DNA of 64,000 bases, taken from the NCBI RefSeq assembly GCF_003058465.1, contig NZ_CP028901.1:2046001-2110000 (forward strand). The letters run 5' to 3'. This document shows, one piece after another, positions 46,255-56,092 of the stretch. How positions within the stretch are numbered: position 1 is the first letter of the stretch; each line of letters opens with the position of its first letter. The notes beneath the pieces were generated by a model that did not search any database, had not been told where the DNA came from, and was given only the letters and a program-made list of their open reading frames with translations. The position numbers and the translations under genes were made by a program. This DNA comes from Orrella marina. Its GTDB lineage: Bacteria; Pseudomonadota; Gammaproteobacteria; Burkholderiales; Burkholderiaceae_B.

Positions 46255-49200
46255 TCAGACAATCGCATCGTTGTAGACGTTTACCATGGATGGCAAAAGG
46301 TTCAATGGCATCACTTCAGCCAGAATATCTCCCGACTCCTGCGCGCTCAGATTGCTATCGTGCTGATACTGCTGAAACAGTGTTTCCTTGGCAATCAAGC
46401 TCTTGGCGGCTAGCACCTGCATGTCAGGCTCCTGTGCGCCGTTCATGATAGTGAACACATACGGGTCGATGTCGTCACCACGCCTGATCGCCTTCTGAAT
46501 ATCATCAACCCAGTAGGCCCTTCCCACATCATCTGGCACGCGATTGAACAGGACCTGATAGACCGTATCCAGAAACGCGTTGATATCAGACTCCTCGGTG
46601 GTCGGGTTCTGAAGAAAGGGATAGAGCATGCGAGCCCGCTCGCTTTCCCCAAGCACATTGGCCAGACTGTAAAAAGACTGCTGTGCAGACAGTCCCTGCT
46701 CCTCATACTCATCGAGCAAGCCAAGATACACGTCAGCCAGATCCTGGTCGATTCCATGGTGAAGGTAGCCGTACGCTCCAAGCCCTACTAACGAGTAGTC
46801 TCCCATTGCTCCAGCAAGCTCTCCGATCTCCGGCACGACCTGCAGTTTGACTCTGGACACGGATGACTCAATCTGACCATCTCCAAGATCCTTATGGGCG
46901 AGGTAATCGAAATAATCCAGCCCCACAAAACCCTTATCAGCCGTATAGGTGAACGAACCGTTTTTATTGAACGCCAGGTGACCATAGGCCGGACCATTGA
47001 GCAGGGTCGCTGACTCGGGTGCGCCCAGATCATTGGTCAGTACGCCATCAGTCTGGCTCACTTTGAGGACAGCGGGAGACTGTACAAGGTAAGCATCACT
47101 CATCGCCTGCCCCTGTTCCCCTCGTCCATCCACAGTCAGCGTCAATGGATTGCTGGTCTGAGCGAACTGGACACTCTTGCCGTCGACCATCGAATACTCG
47201 GTCATCGTGACGCTGTACTTTCCAGGCGCAATGTGTGTCATCCCTGTCATCCACCTTCCATCGATATCGGCAGCCGCTTCCAGACTTCCAGCGGTACCTT
47301 GATCCCTTCCTGAGAACAGATGCCAGGTAACTTTGACCGTATGCTGAGCTGAGACCTTGTTGGTGTAATGGCCAATCCACGCATCGGCACCCGTCCTGGA
47401 GGCCGGGTTCAAACCGGTCCAGCCAAAGACAGCGTTGTTTCCCTCTACTATCGCACTCGGATTAATCATGCTGGACTGCCCGGTCGCTGCGACAAACTGT
47501 TTGGAATGGTCTAGTGCACCAACGACCGGTGCTGCAGGGACGCTGCCTGACATTGCATAAGCCTGACCAGAACTCGGAAACGCGTACAGCAGTGCCGGAT
47601 CAAAAAAAGCACCCGATCCAGCAGCCAGATTCAGCGTTGCACTCGGCCCGGAATCCTGAGACATCGAAGTGAACTGGGCCCCGCCATCAATGGCCAGCTT
47701 TCCATCGTGGTAGTAGAACCCACCGCTTCCATCCGAGGTGGTGAACATGTTGAACGTTTTGAGCGCCCCCTTTGTTTCCCATTTGGAAACCGTCTTGTCA
47801 TAAACCGTCAGACGATGCCAGTTAATGTCTCCCTCTTTCGTGCTCAGCGGGATGTCGTTGATCAGCATGGACCCGACACCCTGCTGACCATAGGATGTGT
47901 TGGCGGTGAGTCCGGCGCGCCCACCTTCCGAACTCAGGCTCCATTGTGACCAGAGTTCCTCGTCCTTGCCTGCGTCAGAGTAAATATAGGCGGGATTGGA
48001 CCAGGAGTCCTTGCCCACGAGATACTGATATGAGAATGCAAACTTGGAAGGGTCTGCGAACCAGGAAGTCTGCCCAAGCCTGTTTGACGGAACCGAAGGA
48101 TCGCCCGCCGGTGTTCCTGCCGGAATGCCAAGATTCAGCACCATATTGCCGAATGTTGCATTGCTCATGTCCGGAAAAGTTGCGTAACCCGACTTGGAAG
48201 GCGGCGCGATATAGTCATAAAGCACCGGCTTGACATAGCCTGACGGGGTCTGCGCATCATCAAAAATCGTCAGCGTGATCTGGTCTGCACTGACATTCTG
48301 ATTGACGCCGTTTACCGTCTGAAAAAGATTTAACAACGGGCCACCAACCGGATACTGGCTCATGGCGTTGTCTGAATACTGCGAGCCGTACGAGTTCGAT
48401 TTATCGAAGAATACCTTTGAGTATTCATCATAGGTCGGCGCGATGTCCCCGGACTTCAGATTGCTGCCAAATGCGTAGACGGGACTCCAGTTCCAGTTGT
48501 AATCAAGGTTGACCTCATCAGTCATGGAGGTCGGTGTCGCCCCCCTCTGCCCAAGGTAGCCGAGGTCCAGTCCCGTTAGAAACTGGGTAAAAATTGCACC
48601 GTACTGATCATTCTCACCGAGAAACTCTGATTTGTAGAACGTTTCCTTGCCGTTTACGACCGAGTAAATGTCTGCCTTTGTCGACGCGTCAATTGCATAG
48701 ATATTCCTGGCCAGATCCGCCGAACTGATCTTGATCGTGCCCTTGATCTGACTGTTGACGTCAGGCGTCAGAATATACGTTCGGGTTGCCTCATCGTAGG
48801 ACGCACGATAGTTATAGAAGCCCTGGTTGTGCCATTCACCGGTGGCGTCCGGGGCACCATTGAATATTCCGGCAATCCTGACGGGATTGTCCTTGAGATG
48901 TTCCCCAAGTTTGGATAGATAGGTTGTCCAGTGAGCGTCGGTGTATTCCGTCGGCCTGACATACAAACCCTGTGACGCCGTTGAAGGCGACCCCGCGTAG
49001 AGAAACTCGTCCGCCAGCGGACCCGAGCTGAACTTGATCAAAGGCGAACCCGCCGAGTGCATGTCTGCGAGAAGCGTGTTGCCGGAGACTCCGTAACCTG
49101 CGGTCATCGCTGAACTGCCATTGGTGTAGTCGACCCGCAGCGACATCGGAAATCCGAAGCCGTTGACTGACGTCAGGTTGCCTTGTGGTGTGCCACCGGC

Positions 49201-49527
49201 ATCTGCCGGATCGAGCGCATACTCGAACGAGTCGTAGCGAAACTGGTCGGTCGCTGTTGTCGACGTACTCGGAGCCAGATCGGCCTCTTTGGTGATCTGC
49301 TTCTGAATGCTGGCCAGATCAGCATTGGTCTGAACCACATACAACTTGCCGCTATTGATCAGCGGAATCGTGGCGCTGGCACTTGCCTTCTTGCTGGCCG
49401 CGTCATAGATAGTTGACCAGTATGCTGTCGCGCCATCAAATGCTACGGTAAAGAGATAGGCATCCTTGCTTTCGAGAAATGCCTTCTTCTGTGCTGTCAG
49501 GTCAACTTTGATCGCGCTGGTCGTCAT
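46255..49527 (-). CDS. modular secreted protein with GH64-like, cadherin-like and DUF4214 regions
   Basis: A 1090-residue acidic protein with no Sec signal peptide. Residues about 15-470 resemble GH64/thaumatin-like beta-1,3-glucanases: a carrier segment AYLFTVAFDGATAYWSTIYD, then FRYDSFEYALDP, NGFGFPMSLRVDY and VYAFGSNL. A middle beta-rich part follows, then a cadherin-like/VCBS-type module at about 810-895 (DGVLTNDLGAPES, GHLAFNKNGSFTYT). The C-terminus (about 945-1050) is DUF4214-like, with FLDTVYQVLFNRVPDDVGRAYWV. DUF4214 is common in RTX/type I secreted proteins. The ATG at 49527 is preferred; 41 extra residues upstream look spurious. No secretion genes are adjacent. Confidence 0.75.
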   Translation of the reverse strand: MTTSAIKVDLTAQKKAFLESKDAYLFTVAFDGATAYWSTIYDAASKKASASATIPLINSGKLYVVQTNADLASIQKQITKEADLAPSTSTTATDQFRYDSFEYALDPADAGGTPQGNLTSVNGFGFPMSLRVDYTNGSSAMTAGYGVSGNTLLADMHSAGSPLIKFSSGPLADEFLYAGSPSTASQGLYVRPTEYTDAHWTTYLSKLGEHLKDNPVRIAGIFNGAPDATGEWHNQGFYNYRASYDEATRTYILTPDVNSQIKGTIKISSADLARNIYAIDASTKADIYSVVNGKETFYKSEFLGENDQYGAIFTQFLTGLDLGYLGQRGATPTSMTDEVNLDYNWNWSPVYAFGSNLKSGDIAPTYDEYSKVFFDKSNSYGSQYSDNAMSQYPVGGPLLNLFQTVNGVNQNVSADQITLTIFDDAQTPSGYVKPVLYDYIAPPSKSGYATFPDMSNATFGNMVLNLGIPAGTPAGDPSVPSNRLGQTSWFADPSKFAFSYQYLVGKDSWSNPAYIYSDAGKDEELWSQWSLSSEGGRAGLTANTSYGQQGVGSMLINDIPLSTKEGDINWHRLTVYDKTVSKWETKGALKTFNMFTTSDGSGGFYYHDGKLAIDGGAQFTSMSQDSGPSATLNLAAGSGAFFDPALLYAFPSSGQAYAMSGSVPAAPVVGALDHSKQFVAATGQSSMINPSAIVEGNNAVFGWTGLNPASRTGADAWIGHYTNKVSAQHTVKVTWHLFSGRDQGTAGSLEAAADIDGRWMTGMTHIAPGKYSVTMTEYSMVDGKSVQFAQTSNPLTLTVDGRGEQGQAMSDAYLVQSPAVLKVSQTDGVLTNDLGAPESATLLNGPAYGHLAFNKNGSFTYTADKGFVGLDYFDYLAHKDLGDGQIESSVSRVKLQVVPEIGELAGAMGDYSLVGLGAYGYLHHGIDQDLADVYLGLLDEYEEQGLSAQQSFYSLANVLGESERARMLYPFLQNPTTEESDINAFLDTVYQVLFNRVPDDVGRAYWVDDIQKAIRRGDDIDPYVFTIMNGAQEPDMQVLAAKSLIAKETLFQQYQHDSNLSAQESGDILAEVMPLNLLPSMVNVYNDAIV

Positions 49528-49720
49528 GGAAAGATCCGCCTCGGCATTTCTCTGAAAACATGTCAGTAAGACACTTAAGCAGCCTGTCAGGCTACATACA
49601 CCCCAACCGCGACAAAAACCGTAGCTGTCAGCTTGCACGCAGACATCCACTGATCAATGATTGAGCAATCGATCTTGTTATACAGCCATTCGTTTTGCCT
49701 GAGCAACTAAGTTATTTGCA

Positions 49721-50165
49721 TCAACGTCTCCCCAAAAGGACCGCGATTCCTACTTCGCTTTGGCCGATGGTCAGTGACGCTTCAGTGAACTCCTGCTTTA
49801 TCGAGGGGCCTGACTGCACCGACTCTGCACAGGCTAAAACTCGATGCCCTCGCACTAGAATATTGATTGCGCCAACCAGGTCGGCTTTTCCTTCAAAATC
49901 CCAACCGACACACACGAAACGCGCTTGCGTCTGGCGGTTGCCTTTCGACTCATGGCCACAACACGAACAGGTCTGGCTGGCGTATCGGGGCGCAACGGCA
50001 ACAACAAACCCACCAGCCCGTACGCGCCTTGTACTCGAGTTGCCGGCGAAACTGCGCCCAGCCTTGATCTAGAATTGACCGTTTCAGGCCAGACTTCTGT
50101 TTCAACGAGGAGTCCATCACGCAGCCTGCAGCACAAAATATCCCTCTCACCAGAGTACGCAGTCA
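49721..50165 (-). pseudogene. decayed TnpB (IS200/IS605 OrfB), C-terminal part
   Basis: Reading - from 50165, SGLKRSILDQGWAQFRRQLEYK, a hallmark of IS605-type OrfB, appears first. A frame change follows in the zinc-finger region. Then GFEGKADLVGAINIL-like sequence (here FEGKADLVGAINILVRGHR) continues to a tail ending at the stop at 49721. The second zinc cysteine is lost (CVGW). The RuvC-III aspartate region is present, but stops and shifts make the gene non-functional. The N-terminal two-thirds are absent. This is the third TnpB relic in the window and lies directly upstream of the glycosyltransferase gene. Confidence 0.85.
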
Positions 50166-50380
50166 ACCCGTCCCGGATTCGCGCAGGGTGATAATGGAAG
50201 GCTACGATATGGCTGACTTGCCACCAGACACCTCTGATCTGAGTTCACTTCAGTTCGGCTCGAAGGGCGTGGCGTTCAATCGGCTTATAGCTACCCGATA
50301 ACATGCTGCCCCCGCGCAGGCGATACACCGTGAGGAAATGTGCGTTGAACCTTTCCCCAGCTCGAATCCGGAGACTGACG

Positions 50381-52720
50381 ATGCGGGCCTGCCTGCGGCT
50401 CCAGGCTGCTTTGCTGGACCTGCGGGACGGAACTGAAGCCCTGTGGTTTAGAGCCATGCGCTGGCGCAATCTGCCTGAAACCCTCAACTGGCGGCTGGAG
50501 GGTCCTTTCGATAGCAGTTACAGCCTGGCCCTGGTCAACCGGGAGACAGCCAGATCGCTCACTGAACTTGGCCACTGCGTGGCATTAAAAAGTACCGAAG
50601 GCCCGGGTGACTTTGATCCCGATGGCTCGTTTCTGCTACGCAATCCAGATCTGAACGAAATGCACTTGCGCACCCAACAGCGCAAACCATACAAACTGCA
50701 TGTGACAAGCCGCAATCTTTATCCGCCGAGGGTTCACAGCATGAGCAGATCCATACGCTGCCTGCATGCGTATGCCTGGGAGGAAAGCGAGTTTCCCCAG
50801 TCATGGGTCCATCAGTTCATTCACCATCTTGACGGCATCTCGGTTGTCTCACATCACGTTCGCAAGATCCTGATTGACAACGGCGTCACTGTTCCTATAG
50901 CCGTCACCGGGCTGGGCACGGACCACTGGAGAGGACTAACATCCCAGCCCGGGATCAGTGTGTCTGGCAGGTCATTCAGGTTTCTCCATGTTTCCTCATG
51001 CTTTCCGAGAAAGGGCGTGGACTGCCTGCTTCAAGCCTATGGCATCGCATTTTCCAGTGAGGATGATGTCACCCTGATCATCAAGACCATCCGCAATCCG
51101 CACAATGAGGTTCACACATGGCTGGCACAGGCCCGCGGGCGACGATCTGACTACCCACACGTCGAGATCATCGAAGAAGACCTCTGTGACCGCCAGCTCA
51201 AGAATCTGTATGAACAATGTCACGCGCTGGTCAATCCAAGTCGTGCGGAGGGGTTCTGTCTACCCCTTGCTGAAGGCTTGCTGTCCGGACTGGCGGTCAT
51301 CACGACTGCGTGGGGTGGGCAGACCGACTTCTGTGATGAATCTGTTGCCTGGATGGTTGACTACAAATTCGCCAGAGCCCAAAGTCATCTCGGACTGACC
51401 GACTCCATCTGGGCAGAGCCTGACACAAGCCACCTTGCATCAGTCATGCGTGAGGTTTACCAGGCACCTGAGAGGCTGCGAAGGGCTCGTATTCTGGCAG
51501 GCCAGAACCGGCTTCAATCAAACTGGCGATGGGATCAGTCAGCATCCCGTCTGGTCGAATCGGTGCGACGATTTCGGAACAGACCTCTCCCCCCGAGACC
51601 TCGCATTGGCTGGGTCACGACCTGGAACGCCATGTGTGGCATCGCCACTTACTCCGAGCACCTGGTCAGACATATGTCAACGCGTGTGACCGTACTTGCT
51701 TCAAACACCGCATCCACGGTCAGGCCGGATGAACGACACGTCCAGCGCTGCTGGGTGAGCGAAGACCCCTCGAATCCTATCGAGTTACAACTGGCTATTC
51801 GTGATCGAGGCCTGAATGTTCTGGTCATCCAGTTCAACTACGGCCTGTTCGACTTCACGTCATTTGCAAACTTCCTGAATGGCGAAGTGGATGCCGGGCG
51901 CACAATCATCGTCATGATGCATGCCACCGCAGACCCTGGTAACCGGCGCGACAAGCGCCTGATGAACCTTGTGCCGGCACTTGCGCGCTGCGACAGGTTG
52001 CTCGTTCACAGCACTCACGATCTGAACCGGCTCAAGACACTGGGACTGACCGAGAACGTCACGCTTTTTCCGCATGGGATTCTGGACATCCCAGACGGAT
52101 CCCGGTGCTTCGCACCAATTGGTCAGAGGCAAATTGTTCTGGCCACCTACGGCTTCTGTCTGCCTCAAAAAGGACTGCCAGAGATAATCGAAGTTCTGGA
52201 ACTGCTCAGACAGCAAGGACTGGACGTGAAACTGCGTATGGTTAACGCACGTTACCCCACCCAGTCCTCCGCAGATCTTGCCCAGCAGATCCGAAGCACC
52301 ATCAAACGAAGGAATCTGGAAAAGCACATCGAGCTGCATGACCAGTTTCTGTCAGATACGGACAGCCTTGAACTGTTATCAGGTGCCGATATCATCGTGT
52401 ACCCTTACCAGACGACCGAGGAATCAGCCAGCGGCGCCGTACGTTACGGACTCGCTGCTGCCAGAGTAGTCGCCGTTACTCCGCTCGCGATCTTTGAAGA
52501 TGTGGGGCCATATGTCAGCAAGTTGCCCGGCATCCGTCCAGCGCAAATGGCAGACGGCATTGCTCAGCTGATTTACACCCTGCGAACCTGCCCACAGAAT
52601 ATCGAAAGCCTGCAACCTGGTGCCCAGATCTGGCGTGACAGCCACCGTCATACTGTTCTGGCCAGGCGCCTGGACAACCTCATCACAAGTTTGCTGACAA
52701 ACCGCTCCAGCTCTCCCTGA
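50381..52720 (+). CDS. tandem GT4-type glycosyltransferase
   Basis: A 779-residue protein with two GT-B/GT4 halves. The first half (about 50-390) starts LEGPFDSSYSLALVNRE and contains SSCFPRKGVDCLLQAYG and ALVNPSRAEGFCLPLAEGLL, the nucleotide-sugar EX7E region. The second (about 420-775) starts PRIGWVTTWNAMCGIATYSEHL and has ATYGFCLPQKGL and DIIVYPYQTTEESASGAVRYGLA. Both are predicted cytosolic and resemble enzymes of capsule or surface polysaccharide assembly. The ATG at 50381 follows GGAG at a 7-nt spacing; another ATG at 50303 lacks an RBS. Related proteins often have more N-terminal domains, and an IS remnant abuts this gene, so 5' truncation is possible. It stands alone here. Confidence 0.8.
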   Translation: MRACLRLQAALLDLRDGTEALWFRAMRWRNLPETLNWRLEGPFDSSYSLALVNRETARSLTELGHCVALKSTEGPGDFDPDGSFLLRNPDLNEMHLRTQQRKPYKLHVTSRNLYPPRVHSMSRSIRCLHAYAWEESEFPQSWVHQFIHHLDGISVVSHHVRKILIDNGVTVPIAVTGLGTDHWRGLTSQPGISVSGRSFRFLHVSSCFPRKGVDCLLQAYGIAFSSEDDVTLIIKTIRNPHNEVHTWLAQARGRRSDYPHVEIIEEDLCDRQLKNLYEQCHALVNPSRAEGFCLPLAEGLLSGLAVITTAWGGQTDFCDESVAWMVDYKFARAQSHLGLTDSIWAEPDTSHLASVMREVYQAPERLRRARILAGQNRLQSNWRWDQSASRLVESVRRFRNRPLPPRPRIGWVTTWNAMCGIATYSEHLVRHMSTRVTVLASNTASTVRPDERHVQRCWVSEDPSNPIELQLAIRDRGLNVLVIQFNYGLFDFTSFANFLNGEVDAGRTIIVMMHATADPGNRRDKRLMNLVPALARCDRLLVHSTHDLNRLKTLGLTENVTLFPHGILDIPDGSRCFAPIGQRQIVLATYGFCLPQKGLPEIIEVLELLRQQGLDVKLRMVNARYPTQSSADLAQQIRSTIKRRNLEKHIELHDQFLSDTDSLELLSGADIIVYPYQTTEESASGAVRYGLAAARVVAVTPLAIFEDVGPYVSKLPGIRPAQMADGIAQLIYTLRTCPQNIESLQPGAQIWRDSHRHTVLARRLDNLITSLLTNRSSSP

Positions 52721-52818
52721 TCGCTTCGCACAGGTTTTCGAGGGGTCTGAACAAGAACCCGAATAGCGCCATATGACCAGTCACAATATCGGCAATCACA
52801 GTAATAGCCTGCAGAGGC

Positions 52819-55278
52819 CTATCGCCACTCACCGTCACTGGCTGAATCAGCAAAGAGAGACTGACCGTACTGACCGAGCCGCCAGTTAACGATTTCATCG
52901 GTCATCCGACTCAATGTGCCTGTCTCATCTGGCAACACAGTCTGAGTGAACCTGAAAACGGATCCATCAGATGCAAACCAGGCAATCGCAGAGCCGGGCT
53001 CAGGCGTGCACCAGTAGTGGACTGGCATCTTCTTCCATTGATTAGCCCACCGTCGGTCTGACAAACTGGAAAGCGGCTGCAACGATGCAGGCAGGTCACG
53101 TTGCCAGGCCGGGTTTCGCAAGAACCAGTCTTTTCCCCAGACTGCGAGACTGTCGATCGCCACCTCCTGATCCAGCTTTTCCCGAGAAATCAAAGTCTTC
53201 AACAAGATGAGCTTGTAGGACCGAACGACCCGGGTCACGGTCAGGTCCCTGAACCACTGCGCGTGACGCTCGATGACAGCCATCTCATCCGGTGTGGCAT
53301 CACCCTGTTCATCCAGATACTCCCACCAGGAGCCATGATTGCGCCGCAGGTTCGTCAGGTTGACACCGGTTTGCGCCAGTTCGGTGATGGTAGGGCGACG
53401 CCCCAGGCTCGCCCTGGTCGCCGTGTACTGTCGATCTAACCTGTCCTTGACCAGACCATCCAGAAACTCGATGAAGCCCAGGTCGTAGTTGACGAAGCAA
53501 CCCTTTGCAAGCTTGAGATCAGACCTGTGCAAGTAACTCACCAGCTCCCGACGGGAAGGTTTGTGTGCGAACTGGTGTCCCAGCAATAGCTCGGGACGAT
53601 TCAGAAAACTATGATGATTTCCTACAAAGTCAACGACAACCAGTCGATCCTTGGTGTCACTCAGACGCAGTCCCCGACCCAGTTGCTGTAGAAAAAGAAC
53701 CCTGGATTCGGTTGGGCGCAGCATCATCACCGTGTCAATCTCAGGCAAGTCCACGCCCTCATTAAACAGATCCACCGAGAACACAACCCGCACGACCGCG
53801 CGAGCAAGTTGATGCAATGCCTGCGAGCGCGTAACTTGCGAGTCGCTATGGACGCTAAGTGCGGGTACTCCCGCATGCTGGAAGAAATCCGCCATGTAAT
53901 CCGCATGTTTTTGCGAAGCGCAGAACGCGAGCGTTCTCGATTTCGCCCTGGATTTCCACTCGTTAAACACATGACGGGCCCTCGACCGAGTCGCGAGCTG
54001 CGCAAACAGGCTATCCGGATCGAAACGGCCGTTTCGCCATGGAATGTGCTGATAGTCGACATCCCGGTCGAAAATACCGTAGTAGCTGAATGGGCAGAGT
54101 TGGTCGGCCTCGATCCCATCAAACAGATCGAACCTGAAGATCAGATTGTTATCACATAGATGCAGGATGTCTGATCCATCCGAGCGGTCCGGCGTCGCGG
54201 TCAGTCCCAGCAGGAACTCTGGCTCGAAGTAGGACAGCAGTTTCTGATATGTACCTGCCGCAGCGTGGTGAAACTCGTCGACCACAATGTAATCGAAGTG
54301 ATCCCTACCAAAACGCTCGAGATGGGACTCTCTAGCGAGCGTCTGGACCGAGGCAAACAGCAGATCCACGTGATCGTCCTTTTGCTTGCCGGTGAACCGG
54401 CCGATCCGCTGGTCTGGCATGACGTTCAGAAAGCTGACTTGTGCCTGCAGCAGAATCTCTTCGCGGTGCGCGACAAAGAGCACTCGTTTTGCGCCGGCCT
54501 GTATGGCATCAAAGGCTGCCAGATAGGTTTTACCAAGTCCTGTCGCGAGCACCACCAGCCCCTTGCGCAGTCCTCTCGCGCGAGCCAGTTTCAAGGCCTC
54601 AAGCGCACTCACCTGATGTGGTCTGGGAGTCGGCTTACCGGGTGATGCAACATCAACCTCGGGTCTGACAACATCGATCGGCACGATCTTGCGCGCATTG
54701 TCGTACCGGGTCTGATACTCATCAATCCACACAGAACTCAACGGCACGACCTGCGGGTGTTGATTCAAGGTCGCAAACCCCTGCCGGACCTGCGCGACAC
54801 GCTTGTCGGACGAGGGATCGTGCTCATCCGGGTAGCTAAGGTGGTAGTTCCACTCCAGACCGTCCGTGAGTGCTTTCTTACTGAGATTGCTCGATCCGAC
54901 GAACACATCAGCGCTGACCATCGCGCCTTGTTCTGACTTCACAAAGATGTACGCTTTGAGATGAAAACTGTCACCAGGCCCGGTCTGGAACACCCGGATG
55001 TCTGCTCCACGCTCGGCCAGCAACATCAGTTGTCTGAGCGCAATCGGATCGGTCACACTCAGATAGTCACTGGTCAAAACGGCTAAACGCACATGTCTGC
55101 TCTCGGACAGGAGTGCGGCTTCGAGGTCCCCGAAAATCAGATCAAGACCAGTCTTGCGGATGAACGAAACGGCAATCTCGATCTCGGTTGCCTGAACCAG
55201 TGCTCGACGTAGTGCCGGCAAAAGCTGATGATGCTCACCCCCGGTCACCAGAAACGATGAAACGTTCGCTGCAGCCAT
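52819..55278 (-). CDS. HKD (PLD-like) nuclease fused to a superfamily 2 helicase
   Basis: An 819-residue protein. The N-terminal PLD-like nuclease domain (about 1-170) has H106-x-K108, N131 in GSSNLS and E142 in LEWN, the arrangement of BfiI/NgoFVII-type nucleases and COG3886 proteins. The helicase (about 215-570) has Walker A ATGLGKT (K250), motif II DEFHH (334-338) and motif VI QQLGRGLR. A C-terminal region of about 250 residues is not recognised. Such fusions occur in DNA repair and defence contexts; the sequence alone does not tell which. I prefer the ATG at 55278, overlapping the upstream stop (TGATG); 55293 is an alternative. Confidence 0.82.
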   Translation of the reverse strand: MAAANVSSFLVTGGEHHQLLPALRRALVQATEIEIAVSFIRKTGLDLIFGDLEAALLSESRHVRLAVLTSDYLSVTDPIALRQLMLLAERGADIRVFQTGPGDSFHLKAYIFVKSEQGAMVSADVFVGSSNLSKKALTDGLEWNYHLSYPDEHDPSSDKRVAQVRQGFATLNQHPQVVPLSSVWIDEYQTRYDNARKIVPIDVVRPEVDVASPGKPTPRPHQVSALEALKLARARGLRKGLVVLATGLGKTYLAAFDAIQAGAKRVLFVAHREEILLQAQVSFLNVMPDQRIGRFTGKQKDDHVDLLFASVQTLARESHLERFGRDHFDYIVVDEFHHAAAGTYQKLLSYFEPEFLLGLTATPDRSDGSDILHLCDNNLIFRFDLFDGIEADQLCPFSYYGIFDRDVDYQHIPWRNGRFDPDSLFAQLATRSRARHVFNEWKSRAKSRTLAFCASQKHADYMADFFQHAGVPALSVHSDSQVTRSQALHQLARAVVRVVFSVDLFNEGVDLPEIDTVMMLRPTESRVLFLQQLGRGLRLSDTKDRLVVVDFVGNHHSFLNRPELLLGHQFAHKPSRRELVSYLHRSDLKLAKGCFVNYDLGFIEFLDGLVKDRLDRQYTATRASLGRRPTITELAQTGVNLTNLRRNHGSWWEYLDEQGDATPDEMAVIERHAQWFRDLTVTRVVRSYKLILLKTLISREKLDQEVAIDSLAVWGKDWFLRNPAWQRDLPASLQPLSSLSDRRWANQWKKMPVHYWCTPEPGSAIAWFASDGSVFRFTQTVLPDETGTLSRMTDEIVNWRLGQYGQSLFADSASDGEWR

Positions 55279-55898
55279 CAGGGCGGATTCCATCCCTCGC
55301 TGGCGACACAGACGGTCTGCCAGCGCACCTCACTGCGCCGGAGTCGGTCTGGCGCCAACCCTTCGCTCAGGGCATGAAACGACCGCCCACAGGCATGCGC
55401 AAGTCGCTCCACCTCCTGTGCACTCACTGCATACATGGGTCGGTCCGGATCCGGTGCGCCGAAACGCAAAGTGATGATCAGCACACCCTGCCGGGACAAT
55501 ATGCCGTCGAGTCGGGCAAATGCTCGAGGCCGGTGCTCTGGTTTCAGATGCATCCAGACCGCCGACAGGAGAATCAGGTCATATTCTCGAGCTGGTGCAG
55601 CCAGGCCCTCGAGTCCTGGTAGACGGGCATCACACCATTGAACTGTGCTTCCTGTTCGCTGCCGTCCAAGTTCGCGCAACGCCGGTGACGGCTCGGCAGC
55701 AGTCACCCGCCAGCCAATGCGATCAAGCCAGGCCGCGTCTCGCCCGCTGCCAGCCCCCACATCCAGCGCGTACCCAGGTTGTAGACGCTCGAGAACGCCG
55801 ACCCATTCTGCATGCACATCGGCCGCTGCGACCGAGTCATACTGCGACTGATACCGCCGGGCATGCTGGTCGTAATGCAAAATGGTTTTGTCGATCAC
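55278..55898 (-). CDS. class I SAM-dependent methyltransferase
   Basis: A 206-residue enzyme with the Rossmann-like methyltransferase core. The SAM-binding motif I is ALDVGAGSGRDAAWL (about residue 45-60), the acidic end of strand 2 is TAAEPS, and motif IV is DLILLSAVWMHL. The start is the GTG at 55898, 6 nt behind AGGAG; the frame open to 55934 lacks an RBS. Motifs fit a small-molecule or protein methyltransferase of the Methyltransf_11/25 type rather than a DNA methylase (no NPPY or DPPY). It overlaps the helicase gene, so the two are co-translated. Confidence 0.82.
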   Translation of the reverse strand: MIDKTILHYDQHARRYQSQYDSVAAADVHAEWVGVLERLQPGYALDVGAGSGRDAAWLDRIGWRVTAAEPSPALRELGRQRTGSTVQWCDARLPGLEGLAAPAREYDLILLSAVWMHLKPEHRPRAFARLDGILSRQGVLIITLRFGAPDPDRPMYAVSAQEVERLAHACGRSFHALSEGLAPDRLRRSEVRWQTVCVASEGWNPP

Positions 55899-56092
55899 GC
55901 GTTCTCCTATCCAGATCCAGGTTTTGCCGCTCAACCTCCAGGGTTAAAACAATCTCTACACGGCACGATGTAACGATGCATCACTGTTCGCAATCTAGAG
56001 TTTCCGATCAGGATAAAACCAGATTTAGGATCGTGTACAGACCTTTTTGTCGACAAAGACTTTCTGTTGAAAGGAAAAAACCGTGCAGGACA

